From Lentimicrobium sp. L6 (GTDB lineage: Bacteria; Bacteroidota; Bacteroidia; Bacteroidales; UBA12170): a stretch of 64,000 bases of DNA. The notes beneath the pieces were generated by a model. That model was not told where the DNA came from. It saw only the letters and a program-made list of their open reading frames with translations, and ran no database searches. Both the position numbers and the translations under genes were made by a program. Numbering within the stretch: the stretch's first letter is position 1; every line of letters starts with the position of its first letter. The DNA is taken from the NCBI RefSeq assembly GCF_013166655.1, contig NZ_JABKCA010000007.1, positions 1-64,000 of the forward strand, given 5' to 3'. Shown here piece by piece: positions 1 to 8,510 of the stretch.

Positions 1-59
1 AACCGATTGCTTACGCTTCGATTAAATTACACGAGACTTAAATGGGTAACCCTATGATT

Positions 60-527
60 TTATTTAAGGTTTACTTCTTTATAAATGGCATAATAAAAAA
101 CAGATTTATCTTCGGAATACCAATATCCGGCTGGTTTCATAGCTTTTACAAAACCATCGGCTTCTTCTCGAATAGATTCTACAAAAGTATCTACAGTAGA
201 GATGGAGCTTGAATCATTTATTGTAGTTAGTTCTTCTTTGATATATGATTCTGTGGAAGAGGTGATATTTGATCCATTGATAAAAATGACAATTTCTCTT
301 TCGGCTTTTATCTTTCCAACTCTGACTAGAGAGGACATCTTTTTAGTTCCAACATCAACTGCACTAACCCCTGCAATATAAGTTTGCCCCTCCACTTTAA
401 TTAAATCAGAACCACCAAACATGAGGAGATCGTTTGATTGAATATTCGATTTCATGCTTTCTGAGCTGATTTGCCCGAATAGAAAAAATGGGAGTATGCT
501 AAGCCAAAGGAATAATTGTGTTTTCAT
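60..527 (-). CDS. Small secreted protein, possibly LPP20-like
   Basis: Function not established. The start is placed at the ATG giving MKTQLFLWLSILPFFLFGQ, a typical Bacteroidota Sec signal peptide. A longer reading frame begins 72 bases upstream but would put a terminator-adjacent leader into the protein. The mature part is about 135 residues with a pattern of short beta strands (VEGQTYIAGVSAV, AEREIVIFI) and an ending with W-Y-S-E-D-K-S-V-F-Y-Y. This recalls the W-x-x-x-D-G-x-x-Y-V-L motif of LPP20-type lipoproteins, although no lipobox Cys is present. The family assignment is tentative. It lies downstream of the export operon but is separated from it by a strong terminator, so it is probably transcribed alone. 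Confidence 0.6.
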   Translation of the reverse strand: MKTQLFLWLSILPFFLFGQISSESMKSNIQSNDLLMFGGSDLIKVEGQTYIAGVSAVDVGTKKMSSLVRVGKIKAEREIVIFINGSNITSSTESYIKEELTTINDSSSISTVDTFVESIREEADGFVKAMKPAGYWYSEDKSVFYYAIYKEVNLK

Positions 528-570
528 ATATGCATTTTTGAAAGATTCCCGAAAAATGATGCTGTAAATA

Positions 571-608
571 TAATAAAAAAATAGAGAGCTGCGGAGCAAC
601 TCTCTATT
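571..608 (-). terminator. Rho-independent terminator of the export operon
   Basis: The arms AATAGAGAG (580-588) and CTCTCTATT (600-608) pair perfectly, with an inner TGC/GCA stem around a GGA loop. Read on the minus strand the hairpin is followed by a T-rich run (580 down to 571). It sits about 75 bases past the membrane-fusion protein stop and insulates the next gene. Confidence 0.85.
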
Positions 609-681
609 TCAAATTATTCTAGAAATAATTTTGGATTAAGAATCCTATGATGTTAACACTTTGTGAATTAAAACACCTCTG

Positions 682-1761
682 TTAATTAAGTCTCTTGATA
701 TTTTCTTCTTTTGTTAAACCATTTAAAATTTCGATGTTAATACCGTCACTAAGTCCAGTTTTGATAATGCGTTTTTCAAAAACTTGAGGGGAGGTTTCTA
801 CTTCCACAAAAATGGTATCATTTTCAAAGCTGAGTAGGCTTTCGCTAATGGCTAAAACTTGATCCCGACGGTCGAGTACAATAGCAGCATTAGCACTATA
901 ACCTGCTCTAATAAAGTAGTCTTCACGGAGGGTAACTTGAGCTCGAATTTCAAACTGTACGGCACCATTTTCTTCCACTCCCTTAGGAGAAATATGCTCT
1001 AATATGGCTTCGAATTCCACATCTTCAATAGCACCAATGGTAAGGATAAGGGGCATGCCTTCTTTTATCTTGCCCACCTCTGACTCGTCAATTTTTCCTT
1101 CGAAAATCATTTCTCCCATATCAGCAACAGTGGCAATGGTAGTTCCATCGTTAAAAGTGTTACTTTCGATGACACTGTTGCCTTCTTCCACTGGGATTTC
1201 CAATAGCATTCCCTCAATAGTAGATCGGATTAGTGTATTTGTATTGCTATTGGAATTGCTGGTTTGTCCATCACGAATCAGTTCCAAATTGTCGATGGCA
1301 GCTTCCACTTCTTCTTGAGAATTCTGAAAGGTGGTTTCCGCTTGTTCAAACTCAGAAAGAGCAATGACTCCTTTTTCATAAAGTTCCTTTTGGCGGTCAT
1401 ATACTGTTTTATTAAAAGTCAGCTGAATCTTAGCTCTATCCACTCGTGATTCTGCATTATTCAAATTCACCATATTAGGGATGATTTTTACTCGAGCTAT
1501 TAAATCACCTTTCTTTAATATCTGGCCTTCCTCCACATAAATCTCTTCGATAATACCAGAAACTTTTGGTTTAATTTCAATTTCTTTTCTAGGTTTAACA
1601 GAACCTGTGGCTGTGGTTTTTTTAATAATATCTAATTCGCTAGCTTGAGCCGTTTCAAATACCACAGGCTGTTCTTGCGATTTTTCCCAAAGGAAATAAA
1701 GGGTGTATCCAAAAATCCCTAAGACTACTAAAACTAAAAATACTTTTAAGAAGGTTTTCAT
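682..1761 (-). CDS. Periplasmic adaptor (HlyD/MacA-type membrane fusion protein)
   Basis: Last gene of the MacAB-like export operon. It bridges the inner-membrane ABC transporter to an outer-membrane channel. A single N-terminal membrane segment (about residues 5-25) is followed by the biotinyl-lipoyl half motif (GSVKPRKEIEIKPKVSG, then EGQILKKGDLIARV), a coiled-coil hairpin (about 100-165), the second lipoyl half, and beta-barrel and membrane-proximal domains ending in the LTKEENI region. The length (359) suits the family. It starts 30 bases after the second permease stop. No TolC-like gene lies in this window, so the outer-membrane partner must be encoded elsewhere. The transported substrate cannot be read from the sequence. 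Confidence 0.9.
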   Translation of the reverse strand: MKTFLKVFLVLVVLGIFGYTLYFLWEKSQEQPVVFETAQASELDIIKKTTATGSVKPRKEIEIKPKVSGIIEEIYVEEGQILKKGDLIARVKIIPNMVNLNNAESRVDRAKIQLTFNKTVYDRQKELYEKGVIALSEFEQAETTFQNSQEEVEAAIDNLELIRDGQTSNSNSNTNTLIRSTIEGMLLEIPVEEGNSVIESNTFNDGTTIATVADMGEMIFEGKIDESEVGKIKEGMPLILTIGAIEDVEFEAILEHISPKGVEENGAVQFEIRAQVTLREDYFIRAGYSANAAIVLDRRDQVLAISESLLSFENDTIFVEVETSPQVFEKRIIKTGLSDGINIEILNGLTKEENIKRLN

Positions 1762-1791
1762 TATTCTATGTTTTATTTATTATCTCTGTTA

Positions 1792-3060
1792 TTATTCATC
1801 TCGTAATGCATCAATTGGTTTTATACTCACTGCTCTGTTTGCTGGTATTAATCCTGCTATGGCACCAGAAACAACCAATATGATTAAGGCGGTAACTGCT
1901 TTTTCAAAATCAACTTCTGGATGGGCAAACATATCAGTATTGGCCCCAAAAGCGATCAATGCATAGTTTATCAATTCTAATAATCCAACTCCAGCAACCA
2001 AACCAATATAACCAGATACCGAAGTTAATAATACCGATTCTATGATGATTTGCTTTCTGATATGCCAAGGAGTTGCACCTAAGGCTCTTTGTACTCCAAT
2101 TTCTTTGGTTCTTTCTTTTACAATGATGAGCATGATATTACTTACGCCAATAACTCCAGCAAATAAAGTTCCAATGCCTACTATCCATATCAATCCATTG
2201 ATTCCGATAAATAGCCTAGCCATTTTTAAATATTCTTCTTCCACATTAAAAGATCCAATGGCACGTCCATCTTCTGGTGCAATTGAATGACGACTTTTTA
2301 TAACTACCTTGGCTTTCTCCAAAAGTTCAGCAGCGGAAGCCCCTTCCTTAGCTGTTATAGAATACCAGCCCACTCGATTCCCCATATTATAGGTAGATTG
2401 CATGGTGGTAAATGGCATAAATATTTGCTGGTTTTCTTGTTCGGCTTGTTGGTCATTTTTCTTTGAACTACACACTCCCACCACTCTAAAATAGACTCCT
2501 CTAATTTTTATGTTTTCACCAATTGGGTTTTCATCTTTATCGAACATCTCTTCCAAAACCCTAACACCAATAACAACCACCTTTCTTTTGTCGATAATGT
2601 CATTATTATTGATAAAACGACCTTGAAGAATATTTGATGGATCTATTTTATTATAATCTGGATAATCACCTTGTATGGAATAGGCAGCTGTTCTTTCTTT
2701 ACGAACCACATTGTTTTGGCCTTGAGCAGCAAATACTTGAAGCCTTGGTGCTATGTATTCTATCTCTGGTAATTGATCGATTAGAGCTTTGGTGTCTTCA
2801 TTTTCGAATTGAACAAATCGACCTCTAGGAAATCCCTTATAAGGAACGGTAGTTCTATTGCCCCACATAAACATACTATTGGTGGCCATGTCGCCCATTC
2901 CAGTACTCACACCATTATGAAGACCTTTACCAGCTCCAAGCATAACCACTAGCATAAAGATACCCCATGAAACTCCAAAAGCGGTAAAGAAAGTACGCAG
3001 CTTATTTTGTTTGATAGTAAACCAAATCTCCTGAAGTTTATCTGTATTGATGAAGTTCAT
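1792..3060 (-). CDS. MacB/FtsX-type ABC transporter permease (second copy)
   Basis: Inner-membrane permease of the MacB type. It has an N-terminal membrane segment (about residues 15-45), a large periplasmic MacB_PCD domain (about 50-270), then three C-terminal FtsX helices (about 285-410) with the conserved stretch RTKEIGVQRALGATPW. It ends with the family's IKPIDALRDE tail. It shares the same architecture as the preceding permease, so the two likely form a heterodimer, each contributing one half. It starts 12 bases after that gene's stop and is followed 30 bases later by the adaptor. Confidence 0.92.
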   Translation of the reverse strand: MNFINTDKLQEIWFTIKQNKLRTFFTAFGVSWGIFMLVVMLGAGKGLHNGVSTGMGDMATNSMFMWGNRTTVPYKGFPRGRFVQFENEDTKALIDQLPEIEYIAPRLQVFAAQGQNNVVRKERTAAYSIQGDYPDYNKIDPSNILQGRFINNNDIIDKRKVVVIGVRVLEEMFDKDENPIGENIKIRGVYFRVVGVCSSKKNDQQAEQENQQIFMPFTTMQSTYNMGNRVGWYSITAKEGASAAELLEKAKVVIKSRHSIAPEDGRAIGSFNVEEEYLKMARLFIGINGLIWIVGIGTLFAGVIGVSNIMLIIVKERTKEIGVQRALGATPWHIRKQIIIESVLLTSVSGYIGLVAGVGLLELINYALIAFGANTDMFAHPEVDFEKAVTALIILVVSGAIAGLIPANRAVSIKPIDALRDE

Positions 3061-3072
3061 AGCTTTTCTTTC

Positions 3073-4302
3073 TTATTCGTCTCTAAGTGCAATAACAGGT
3101 TTAACGGAAGCAGCTTTTCGTGCAGGAACAAATCCAGCTAAAGCCCCAGCAATAATGAGTATGATGGTAGCGCCTAATGCTACATTTATATTTATCTCAG
3201 GATTGGCAAAATAACTATCTCCAGAGAAACTTCCAGAGATGAGCTCTAATAATCCGACTCCCAACACCAGTCCTACATATCCTGCAAAAGCGGTAATCAT
3301 GATTGACTCTTGAAGAATTAAACTTACGATAGACCAAGGTGTCGCGCCTAAAGCTTTTCTTACTCCAATTTCTTTGGTTCTTTCTTTTACTACAATCATC
3401 ATGATATTACTCACGCCTACTATTCCAGCTATAATGGTTCCTATGCCAATAAACCAGATGAAAATTCTAATACTGGCAAATAGATTCATAAATTGCTGAT
3501 AATTCTCAATACTATTAAAAATGAAAAGTGCTCGAGTATCACTGGGGTCGAATTTGAATTTATCCGACATGGAGGACTTTATTTCACTTACGGTTTGGTA
3601 GCTTTCTTCAACGCTAGCATCTCCAAGCATCAGTTGGATAGAATTCACTCTTTCACCCATTCCAAATACCCGTTGACCTGTACTGGTTGGAATGTAGATT
3701 CGCTGTAAATCACGATCGGAACCCGGATCGTTGAATACTCCTATTACTTTAAATGGCACTCCTCCAATATTGATGTATTTATCTATAGCTGGTTCTCCTT
3801 TGAAGAGCTCCTCATATACAATTCTTCCTAAAGAAGCTACTTTTCTAGTTTTATCTTGGTCGTTTTTGTTTAAAAATCTACCAGATATCATAGTTAAATC
3901 TTCTACATATTTATAGTCTGGAGAAATAGCGAAAACATCGAAGGTGCCGTATTGTTGTTTGTAATTGATGGTGCTTATTCTCCAAAGTCTTGTTCTGCTC
4001 GCTGACATGTCTACATTACTCAAGCCCGCCAAGATGTCGTGATCTTCGTTTTTAAACTGGATAAATCGACCAGGTTTCATTCCTTTATATGGTTTACTGG
4101 TTACTCCACCATTAATAGAAAGGTAGTTTACAGCATCTCCTTCAAATTCTTTTTTGACTCCGTTTTCGAGGCCATAACCAGAACCTAAGAGGATGATCAG
4201 CATAAATATACCCCAAGCCACACTAAAACCAGTCAAGATGGTTCTTAACTTATTTTTCTTGATGGTTTCAAATATTTCTTGCCATTTATCCAGATCAAAC
4301 AT
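3073..4302 (-). CDS. MacB/FtsX-type ABC transporter permease (first copy)
   Basis: Paralogue of the downstream permease, with the same order of one N-terminal helix, periplasmic MacB_PCD domain and three FtsX helices. The FtsX signature is RTKEIGVRKALGATPW and the C-terminus is VKPVIALRDE. It lacks an ATPase domain, unlike E. coli MacB, whose ATPase is fused. Here the ATPase is a separate gene upstream. It begins 11 bases after the stop of the 59-residue small gene. The two-permease arrangement is common in Bacteroidota mechanotransmission-type exporters. Substrates could be peptides, lipoproteins or small molecules. Confidence 0.92.
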   Translation of the reverse strand: MFDLDKWQEIFETIKKNKLRTILTGFSVAWGIFMLIILLGSGYGLENGVKKEFEGDAVNYLSINGGVTSKPYKGMKPGRFIQFKNEDHDILAGLSNVDMSASRTRLWRISTINYKQQYGTFDVFAISPDYKYVEDLTMISGRFLNKNDQDKTRKVASLGRIVYEELFKGEPAIDKYINIGGVPFKVIGVFNDPGSDRDLQRIYIPTSTGQRVFGMGERVNSIQLMLGDASVEESYQTVSEIKSSMSDKFKFDPSDTRALFIFNSIENYQQFMNLFASIRIFIWFIGIGTIIAGIVGVSNIMMIVVKERTKEIGVRKALGATPWSIVSLILQESIMITAFAGYVGLVLGVGLLELISGSFSGDSYFANPEININVALGATIILIIAGALAGFVPARKAASVKPVIALRDE

Positions 4303-4313
4303 AGGGATGGGTT

Positions 4314-4493
4314 TTAGTTTTGGAATAAAATCTGATCAACTTTATTTCGGTATTGCATCCAGCTTTTAATCTCTGATGAGTTAATCATCTGAGCACTGGC
4401 TTTGGCGATGTGCAGATAATGCTCCCTCAATACACTTAATGTATCGGGAGCTTTATCTACGGAGTTTGTGTTTAAAGGACTTTTTGTTTTCAT
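4314..4493 (-). CDS. 59-residue small protein inside the export operon
   Basis: Reading the minus strand from the ATG at 4493 gives an uninterrupted 59-codon frame ending in TAA. It lies exactly between the ATPase (stop 18 bases upstream) and the first permease (start 11 bases downstream). The product starts MKTKSPLNTNSVDKAPDTLS and ends YRNKVDQILFQN. It has no signal peptide or membrane helix, and its middle is predicted helical (LREHYLHIAKASAQMINSS, EIKSWMQYRNKVDQIL). The snug fit in the operon and sensible composition argue for a real gene, perhaps an ATPase or permease accessory. No family is recognised and no function is assigned. Confidence 0.6.
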   Translation of the reverse strand: MKTKSPLNTNSVDKAPDTLSVLREHYLHIAKASAQMINSSEIKSWMQYRNKVDQILFQN

Positions 4494-4511
4494 GGTATAC
4501 TTGTTTTGATG

Positions 4512-5261
4512 CTATATGAGAGTTTCATGAATTTTCTGTACTTCGTTTTCATTCAACAGGTTTTGAGTTCTGAAATTTTTTAAGTCGCCATTATAAATAT
4601 TCTTTTCTATCACTCCATCTTTCAATCGAATGATACGATTAGTCATGGCCGCAATATCACTTTCATGAGTAACCAAAATAATGGTAATACCATCGTCGTT
4701 TATCTCTTTCAGAATCTTCATCACTTCATAGGATGTATTGGTATCAAGTGCTCCTGTTGGCTCATCGGCTAGAATTACTTTAGGTTGAGCAATTAGTGCT
4801 CTTGCAATGGCTAATCTTTGTTTTTGTCCACCTGATAATTCATTAGGCATGTGTAAAGCCCATTCTTTAAGTCCCATCTTATCCAAATATTCCATAGCTA
4901 GGATGTTTCTTTTCTTGCGACTGACTTTCTGGTAATAAAGAGGTAGTGCAACGTTTTCCATGGCGTTTTTAAAAGAGATGAGGTTGAAAGATTGAAACAC
5001 GAATCCCAGCATTTCATTTCTATAATGTGCTGCTTTTTTTTCGCTCATATTTTGAATCAACTTGCCATTTAAATAATATTCTCCCATGTCATAATTGTCG
5101 AGTATACCAAGAATGTTAAGCATAGTAGATTTTCCTGAACCAGAGGAGCCCATAATGGACACCAATTCTCCTTTTTCAATCCCAAGGTTAATACCTTTCA
5201 GAACGTGTAATTTATTGGAACCTATAGAATAAGATTTGTTGATGTTTTTGAGCGAAATCAT
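4512..5261 (-). CDS. ABC transporter ATP-binding protein (MacB/LolD type)
   Basis: ATPase subunit of the exporter. Walker A GSSGSGKST is at residues 38-46, the Q-loop FQSFN near 89, signature LSGGQKQR at 142-149, Walker B VILADEPTGALD at 162-173, and the switch His in VTHES. The start at MISLKNINKSY is chosen because homology of this family begins there. An 18-residue upstream extension is possible but has no family support. At 249 residues it is slightly longer than LolD-type ATPases. It is the first gene of the operon. The upstream region carries two phased palindromic sites that may be operators. Confidence 0.93.
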   Translation of the reverse strand: MISLKNINKSYSIGSNKLHVLKGINLGIEKGELVSIMGSSGSGKSTMLNILGILDNYDMGEYYLNGKLIQNMSEKKAAHYRNEMLGFVFQSFNLISFKNAMENVALPLYYQKVSRKKRNILAMEYLDKMGLKEWALHMPNELSGGQKQRLAIARALIAQPKVILADEPTGALDTNTSYEVMKILKEINDDGITIILVTHESDIAAMTNRIIRLKDGVIEKNIYNGDLKNFRTQNLLNENEVQKIHETLI

Positions 5262-5363
5262 AAAATTCGTTTTTCTTCTTTTATCTATAATCATACCATT
5301 ATACTTAATATACATGACCTCAGTGCTTTGCCTTTTTAAGAGGCTTTACTTTAACATTTTTTA

Positions 5364-5400
5364 TGTTCGGGGACTAACATGGACTGTTCGTTATCGACCA
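5364..5400. promoter_or_regulatory. Two phased imperfect palindromes, candidate operators of the export operon
   Basis: Two copies of TGTTCG-N4-(C/T-rich half site) lie at 5364-5379 (TGTTCGGGGACTAACA) and 5385-5400 (TGTTCGTTATCGACCA). Each is one mismatch from a symmetric TGTTCG-N4-CGAACA. They start exactly 21 bases apart, two helical turns, which fits cooperative binding by a dimeric regulator. They lie 100-140 bases upstream of the ATPase gene and about the same distance from the divergent dehydrogenase. The regulator is unknown. Confidence 0.45.
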
Positions 5401-5475
5401 TTTTAAACTTGTAGACTATCGATTATTTCACATTCTATTAGGAATTTATTCACCAACTATCTTTTCTAATCAGTA

Positions 5476-5483
5476 TACATTTG
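5476..5483 (+). promoter_or_regulatory. -7 promoter element of the aldehyde dehydrogenase gene
   Basis: The octamer TACATTTG matches the Bacteroidota consensus TAnnTTTG, 27 bases before the ATG. Confidence 0.6.
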
Positions 5484-5510
5484 CCGTTCGAAAAAATAAA
5501 TTATATATAA

Positions 5511-7064
5511 ATGAAAAATATTAGCATTCCAGGCATTCTCAAAAGCTTGGGTATCAAAAAAATAAATAAAGGTGTTTCTACTGGAGCTCAGTGGTATGAA
5601 ACTGTAGGTAATATAAGTAATTCTGTTTCCCCAATTGATGGAAAGGAAATAGCAAAAGTTCAGAATGGCACTATTGAAGATTACGAAATGGTGGTGCAAA
5701 AAGCACAATCAGCTTTTAAGGTTTGGCGAATGGTTCCTGCTCCAGAGCGCGCCGAGATTGTTCGTAAAATAGGAATTGCCCTAAGAGAAAATAAAGAAGA
5801 CTTAGGCGCTCTGGTGACTTTAGAAATGGGAAAAACCTATCAGGAAGGTCTTGGAGAAGTTCAGGAAATGATAGATATCTGTGATTTTGCGGTAGGTCAA
5901 GCGAGATTGATGAATGGTATTAACTTACAATCTGAAAGACCAAATCACCGTTTGTCTGAGCAATATCATCCATTGGGAATTGTGGGAATTGTTACTTCTT
6001 ATAATTTCCCCGTTGCTGTTTGGGCATGGAACTCTGCTTTAGCAGCCATTGCTGGTGATGTGGTCATCTGGAAACCAAGCTCTAAAACTCCAATCACAGC
6101 TTTAGCCACTCAGCATATTATTAAACAAGTTTTAATTGATAATAATGTCCCAGAAGGGGTATTCAATTTGGTAGTGGCAAAATCTTCAGTTATGGGAGAC
6201 AATTTCATTGCTGATAAAAGAGTTGCCTTGATGTCGATTACTGGTTCAACTGCTGTTGGTAAGAGAGTAGGAGGAATTGTAGGCAAAAGACTAGGGAAAA
6301 CCATTCTCGAATTAGGTGGGAATAATGCAGTAATTATCACACCAAATGCTGATTTGCAGATGGCCATTATGTCTACTGTATTTGGAACTGTTGGTACAGC
6401 TGGACAGCGTTGTACCTCAACACGGAGAGTGATTATTCACGAAGATATTTATGAGGAGGTTAAAGAGAAATTTGTCCATGCTTATGAAGGATTAAAACCA
6501 AAGATTGGGGATCCTCTTGATGAAAGTCATTTGATTGGACCACTGATTGACAATGGTTCAGTTGAGCTATTCAGAAATGCAGTGGAACAAGTAGAGAAAG
6601 AAGGTGGTAAAGTAATCTTTGGTGGTGAAGTTTTAGAAGGACCTGGTTTCGAAAGCGGAAACTATGTGATGCCTTGTATTGCTGAAGCTGAGAACCATTA
6701 TGAAATTGTTCAAGATGAGACTTTTGCACCAATTGTGTATTTTATCAAATACTCTGGCGATATTCATAATGCAATAGCTATACAGAACGATGTGCCACAA
6801 GGTTTGTCTTCTGCATGTTTTACATTAGATATGCGCGAAGCAGAAACATTCCTTTCTGTTGCTGGTTCCGATTGTGGCATTGCCAATGTAAACCTTGGAA
6901 CATCAGGTGCTGAAATTGGTGGTGCTTTTGGTGGAGAAAAGGATACGGGAGGAGGACGTGAGTCAGGCTCTGACGCTTGGAAGGTATATATGCGTCGCCA
7001 AACCAATAGTGTTAATTATGGTTCTAGTTTGCCTTTAGCTCAGGGTATTAAGTTCGATATTTAA
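5511..7064 (+). CDS. Family-7 aldehyde dehydrogenase (L-aminoadipate-semialdehyde / piperideine-6-carboxylate type)
   Basis: NAD-dependent aldehyde dehydrogenase of the ALDH7 (antiquitin) group, which oxidises alpha-aminoadipate semialdehyde in lysine breakdown. The catalytic Cys is C301 in GQRCTSTRR and the general base is E267 in LELGGNN. The cofactor-binding stretch VTSYNFPVAVWAW and the ALDH7-like GGAFGGEKDTGGGRESGSDAWK near the C-terminus are present. The length (517) is normal and the protein is cytoplasmic. It stands alone with its own promoter and a strong terminator. No other lysine-catabolic gene is nearby, so the exact substrate is inferred from family resemblance only. Confidence 0.9.
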   Translation: MKNISIPGILKSLGIKKINKGVSTGAQWYETVGNISNSVSPIDGKEIAKVQNGTIEDYEMVVQKAQSAFKVWRMVPAPERAEIVRKIGIALRENKEDLGALVTLEMGKTYQEGLGEVQEMIDICDFAVGQARLMNGINLQSERPNHRLSEQYHPLGIVGIVTSYNFPVAVWAWNSALAAIAGDVVIWKPSSKTPITALATQHIIKQVLIDNNVPEGVFNLVVAKSSVMGDNFIADKRVALMSITGSTAVGKRVGGIVGKRLGKTILELGGNNAVIITPNADLQMAIMSTVFGTVGTAGQRCTSTRRVIIHEDIYEEVKEKFVHAYEGLKPKIGDPLDESHLIGPLIDNGSVELFRNAVEQVEKEGGKVIFGGEVLEGPGFESGNYVMPCIAEAENHYEIVQDETFAPIVYFIKYSGDIHNAIAIQNDVPQGLSSACFTLDMREAETFLSVAGSDCGIANVNLGTSGAEIGGAFGGEKDTGGGRESGSDAWKVYMRRQTNSVNYGSSLPLAQGIKFDI

Positions 7065-7085
7065 TCTGCTTCAATAATAATATTA

Positions 7086-7117
7086 GCGTCCAAAGTGGAA
7101 TCTTTGGACGCTTTTTT
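7086..7117 (+). terminator. Rho-independent terminator after the aldehyde dehydrogenase
   Basis: A perfect 10-bp stem GCGTCCAAAG/CTTTGGACGC (7086-7095, 7102-7111) with a 6-base loop is followed by six T. Confidence 0.95.
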
Positions 7118-7134
7118 ATATACTAGTATTTTGA

Positions 7135-7142
7135 TATATTTG
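7135..7142 (+). promoter_or_regulatory. -7 promoter element of the 7177 gene
   Basis: TATATTTG matches TAnnTTTG, 34 bases before the ATG and just downstream of the preceding terminator. Confidence 0.6.
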
Positions 7143-7176
7143 TAAAAATTATCAATTAGTATTTAAAAACAAACAC

Positions 7177-7896
7177 ATGAAAAAAACAATTTTATTATCT
7201 CTAATTGCTCTTATGTTTTTTAATTTGAATATATCAGCACAAGAAACCAATTATTTCCAAAAGAAAAATGAATTCAATGTTCAAATTGATGACATTTTTG
7301 CCAAAAACAATCTTTTTACTGATCTGTATTTGTATGACATGAGTTCTGAGTATTATTTTCCTCAGATTAGCTATGGGCCAACTTTGGGCTTAGGTTATAA
7401 GCACCATTTTACAAAGGGCGCTATAAGAATAAAAGTTAATATTGCAACAAGAGCACAGAAATATCAAATTCAAGATGGTAGTGATGATTATAAAGATGAT
7501 TCGAAGTTTGCCTCTCATAAAGAAAGAATTTCTGCTGGATACGAATGGCATAGTAATTTGGGTAGAACTCAAATCTTTTATGGATTAGATGCCACTATTT
7601 CTATTGAAGCTATCGCCACAGAATCATACCGATATGCCAATTATGAAGGTTCCGATTATACTGTTGAAAATACACAAGGTACTTTTACTTATGGTGTGAA
7701 GCCATTTCTAGGGTTCAAGTATTTTATAAGCCCAATGTTTTCTGTTTCTACTGAATATCATATATTATTAGAGGGGTATGCCACTAAAAATGTGAATAAG
7801 AATAGTTTAAATGATACTGAACAAAAGACTCGACAGGGTGGTTTTGAAACTAAGATAGGTCCAATAGGTCAACTTACTTTCAGTTTCCATTTTTAA
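7177..7896 (+). CDS. Secreted protein, probable outer-membrane beta-barrel
   Basis: Function not recognised. A clear signal peptide (MKKTILLSLIALMFFNLNISAQ) is followed by about 217 residues rich in aromatic residues and alternating strands (LGLGYKHHFTKGAIRIKVNI, ISAGYEWHSNLG, IFYGLDATISIE, FLGFKYFISPMFSVSTEY). The chain ends in GPIGQLTFSFHF, a terminal aromatic residue typical of outer-membrane barrels. This suggests a small barrel of eight to ten strands. It could be an uncharacterised porin-like protein or an assembly-dependent surface protein. It is transcribed from its own promoter and has no operon partner. Confidence 0.6.
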   Translation: MKKTILLSLIALMFFNLNISAQETNYFQKKNEFNVQIDDIFAKNNLFTDLYLYDMSSEYYFPQISYGPTLGLGYKHHFTKGAIRIKVNIATRAQKYQIQDGSDDYKDDSKFASHKERISAGYEWHSNLGRTQIFYGLDATISIEAIATESYRYANYEGSDYTVENTQGTFTYGVKPFLGFKYFISPMFSVSTEYHILLEGYATKNVNKNSLNDTEQKTRQGGFETKIGPIGQLTFSFHF

Positions 7897-7930
7897 CAGA
7901 ATATTTTCTGATTTGAAAATCCAAAAATAA

Positions 7931-7938
7931 TATATTTG
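7931..7938 (+). promoter_or_regulatory. -7 promoter element abutting the methionine sulfoxide reductase start
   Basis: TATATTTG lies only 4 bases before the ATG at 7943, so transcription would begin at or next to the start codon (leaderless mRNA). Confidence 0.55.
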
Positions 7939-7942
7939 TCCA

Positions 7943-8404
7943 ATGGATAAAAAGAAAAAAGAAGGCCGCTATCAGCGGCTTTTTTCACAAATAGAGAAAT
8001 TGATGGCCACCTGTGAGCATGAACCTTCTAGAAGAGCGACCATCATAGCATTGCTTCATAATAAGATGGATTACTTTTTCTGGACTGGCTATTATTTGTT
8101 AAAAGATGGTGAATTATTAGTAGACCATTATCAGGGTCCAGTGGCTTGTATGCGATTGGCTAAAGACAAAGGTGTTTGTTGGGCAGCTATCAATCAGCAA
8201 AAGACTTTGGTGGTGCAGGATGTTCATGATTTCCCAGATCATATTGCCTGTGACTCTCGTTCTAATAGTGAAGTTGTGATTCCTTTAAGAAATAAAGAAG
8301 GAGAAATCTATGGGGTTTTAGATGTGGATAGTGCCGATAAAAACTCTTTTGACGAAGTTGATGCAGAATATCTAGAGAAGATATTGGCATTGCGCTGGAT
8401 TTAA
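7943..8404 (+). CDS. Free methionine-(R)-sulfoxide reductase (GAF domain)
   Basis: Reduces free L-methionine-R-sulfoxide using Cys chemistry within a GAF fold, recycled by thioredoxin. The three family cysteines are in place: C69 in GPVACMRL, C79 in KGVCWAA, and C103 in DHIACDSRS. The conserved stretch VHDFPDHIACDSRSNSEVV-(I)-PL and GVLDVDS also fit. The length (153) is typical of YebR-like enzymes. It is cytoplasmic and probably part of oxidative-damage repair. No SD sequence or leader is seen, because the promoter octamer directly precedes the ATG. Confidence 0.92.
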   Translation: MDKKKKEGRYQRLFSQIEKLMATCEHEPSRRATIIALLHNKMDYFFWTGYYLLKDGELLVDHYQGPVACMRLAKDKGVCWAAINQQKTLVVQDVHDFPDHIACDSRSNSEVVIPLRNKEGEIYGVLDVDSADKNSFDEVDAEYLEKILALRWI

Positions 8405-8443
8405 TAAATGAATTTTTGTTATTGTACAAAGTAACACGAAGGA

Positions 8444-8510
8444 GTCACAAAAACCACTAAGAAAAACATAGAGGGTTTATGTTTTGTGTCTTCTTTGGGA
8501 GTTTTGTGAT
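8444..8510. repeat. Degenerate inverted repeat in the intergenic region
   Basis: The stretch 8444-8470 (CACAAAAACCACTAAGAAAAACATA) resembles the reverse complement of 8478-8510. This is a mismatched long hairpin of the CACAAAG/CTTTGTG type often scattered between genes. Pairing is imperfect and no gene is present. Confidence 0.35.

Noticed and set aside
5316-5510. Sigma-54 type promoter (TGGCAC-N5-TTGC) for the export operon
   Set aside because: Looked for on both strands; no good -24/-12 match was seen.
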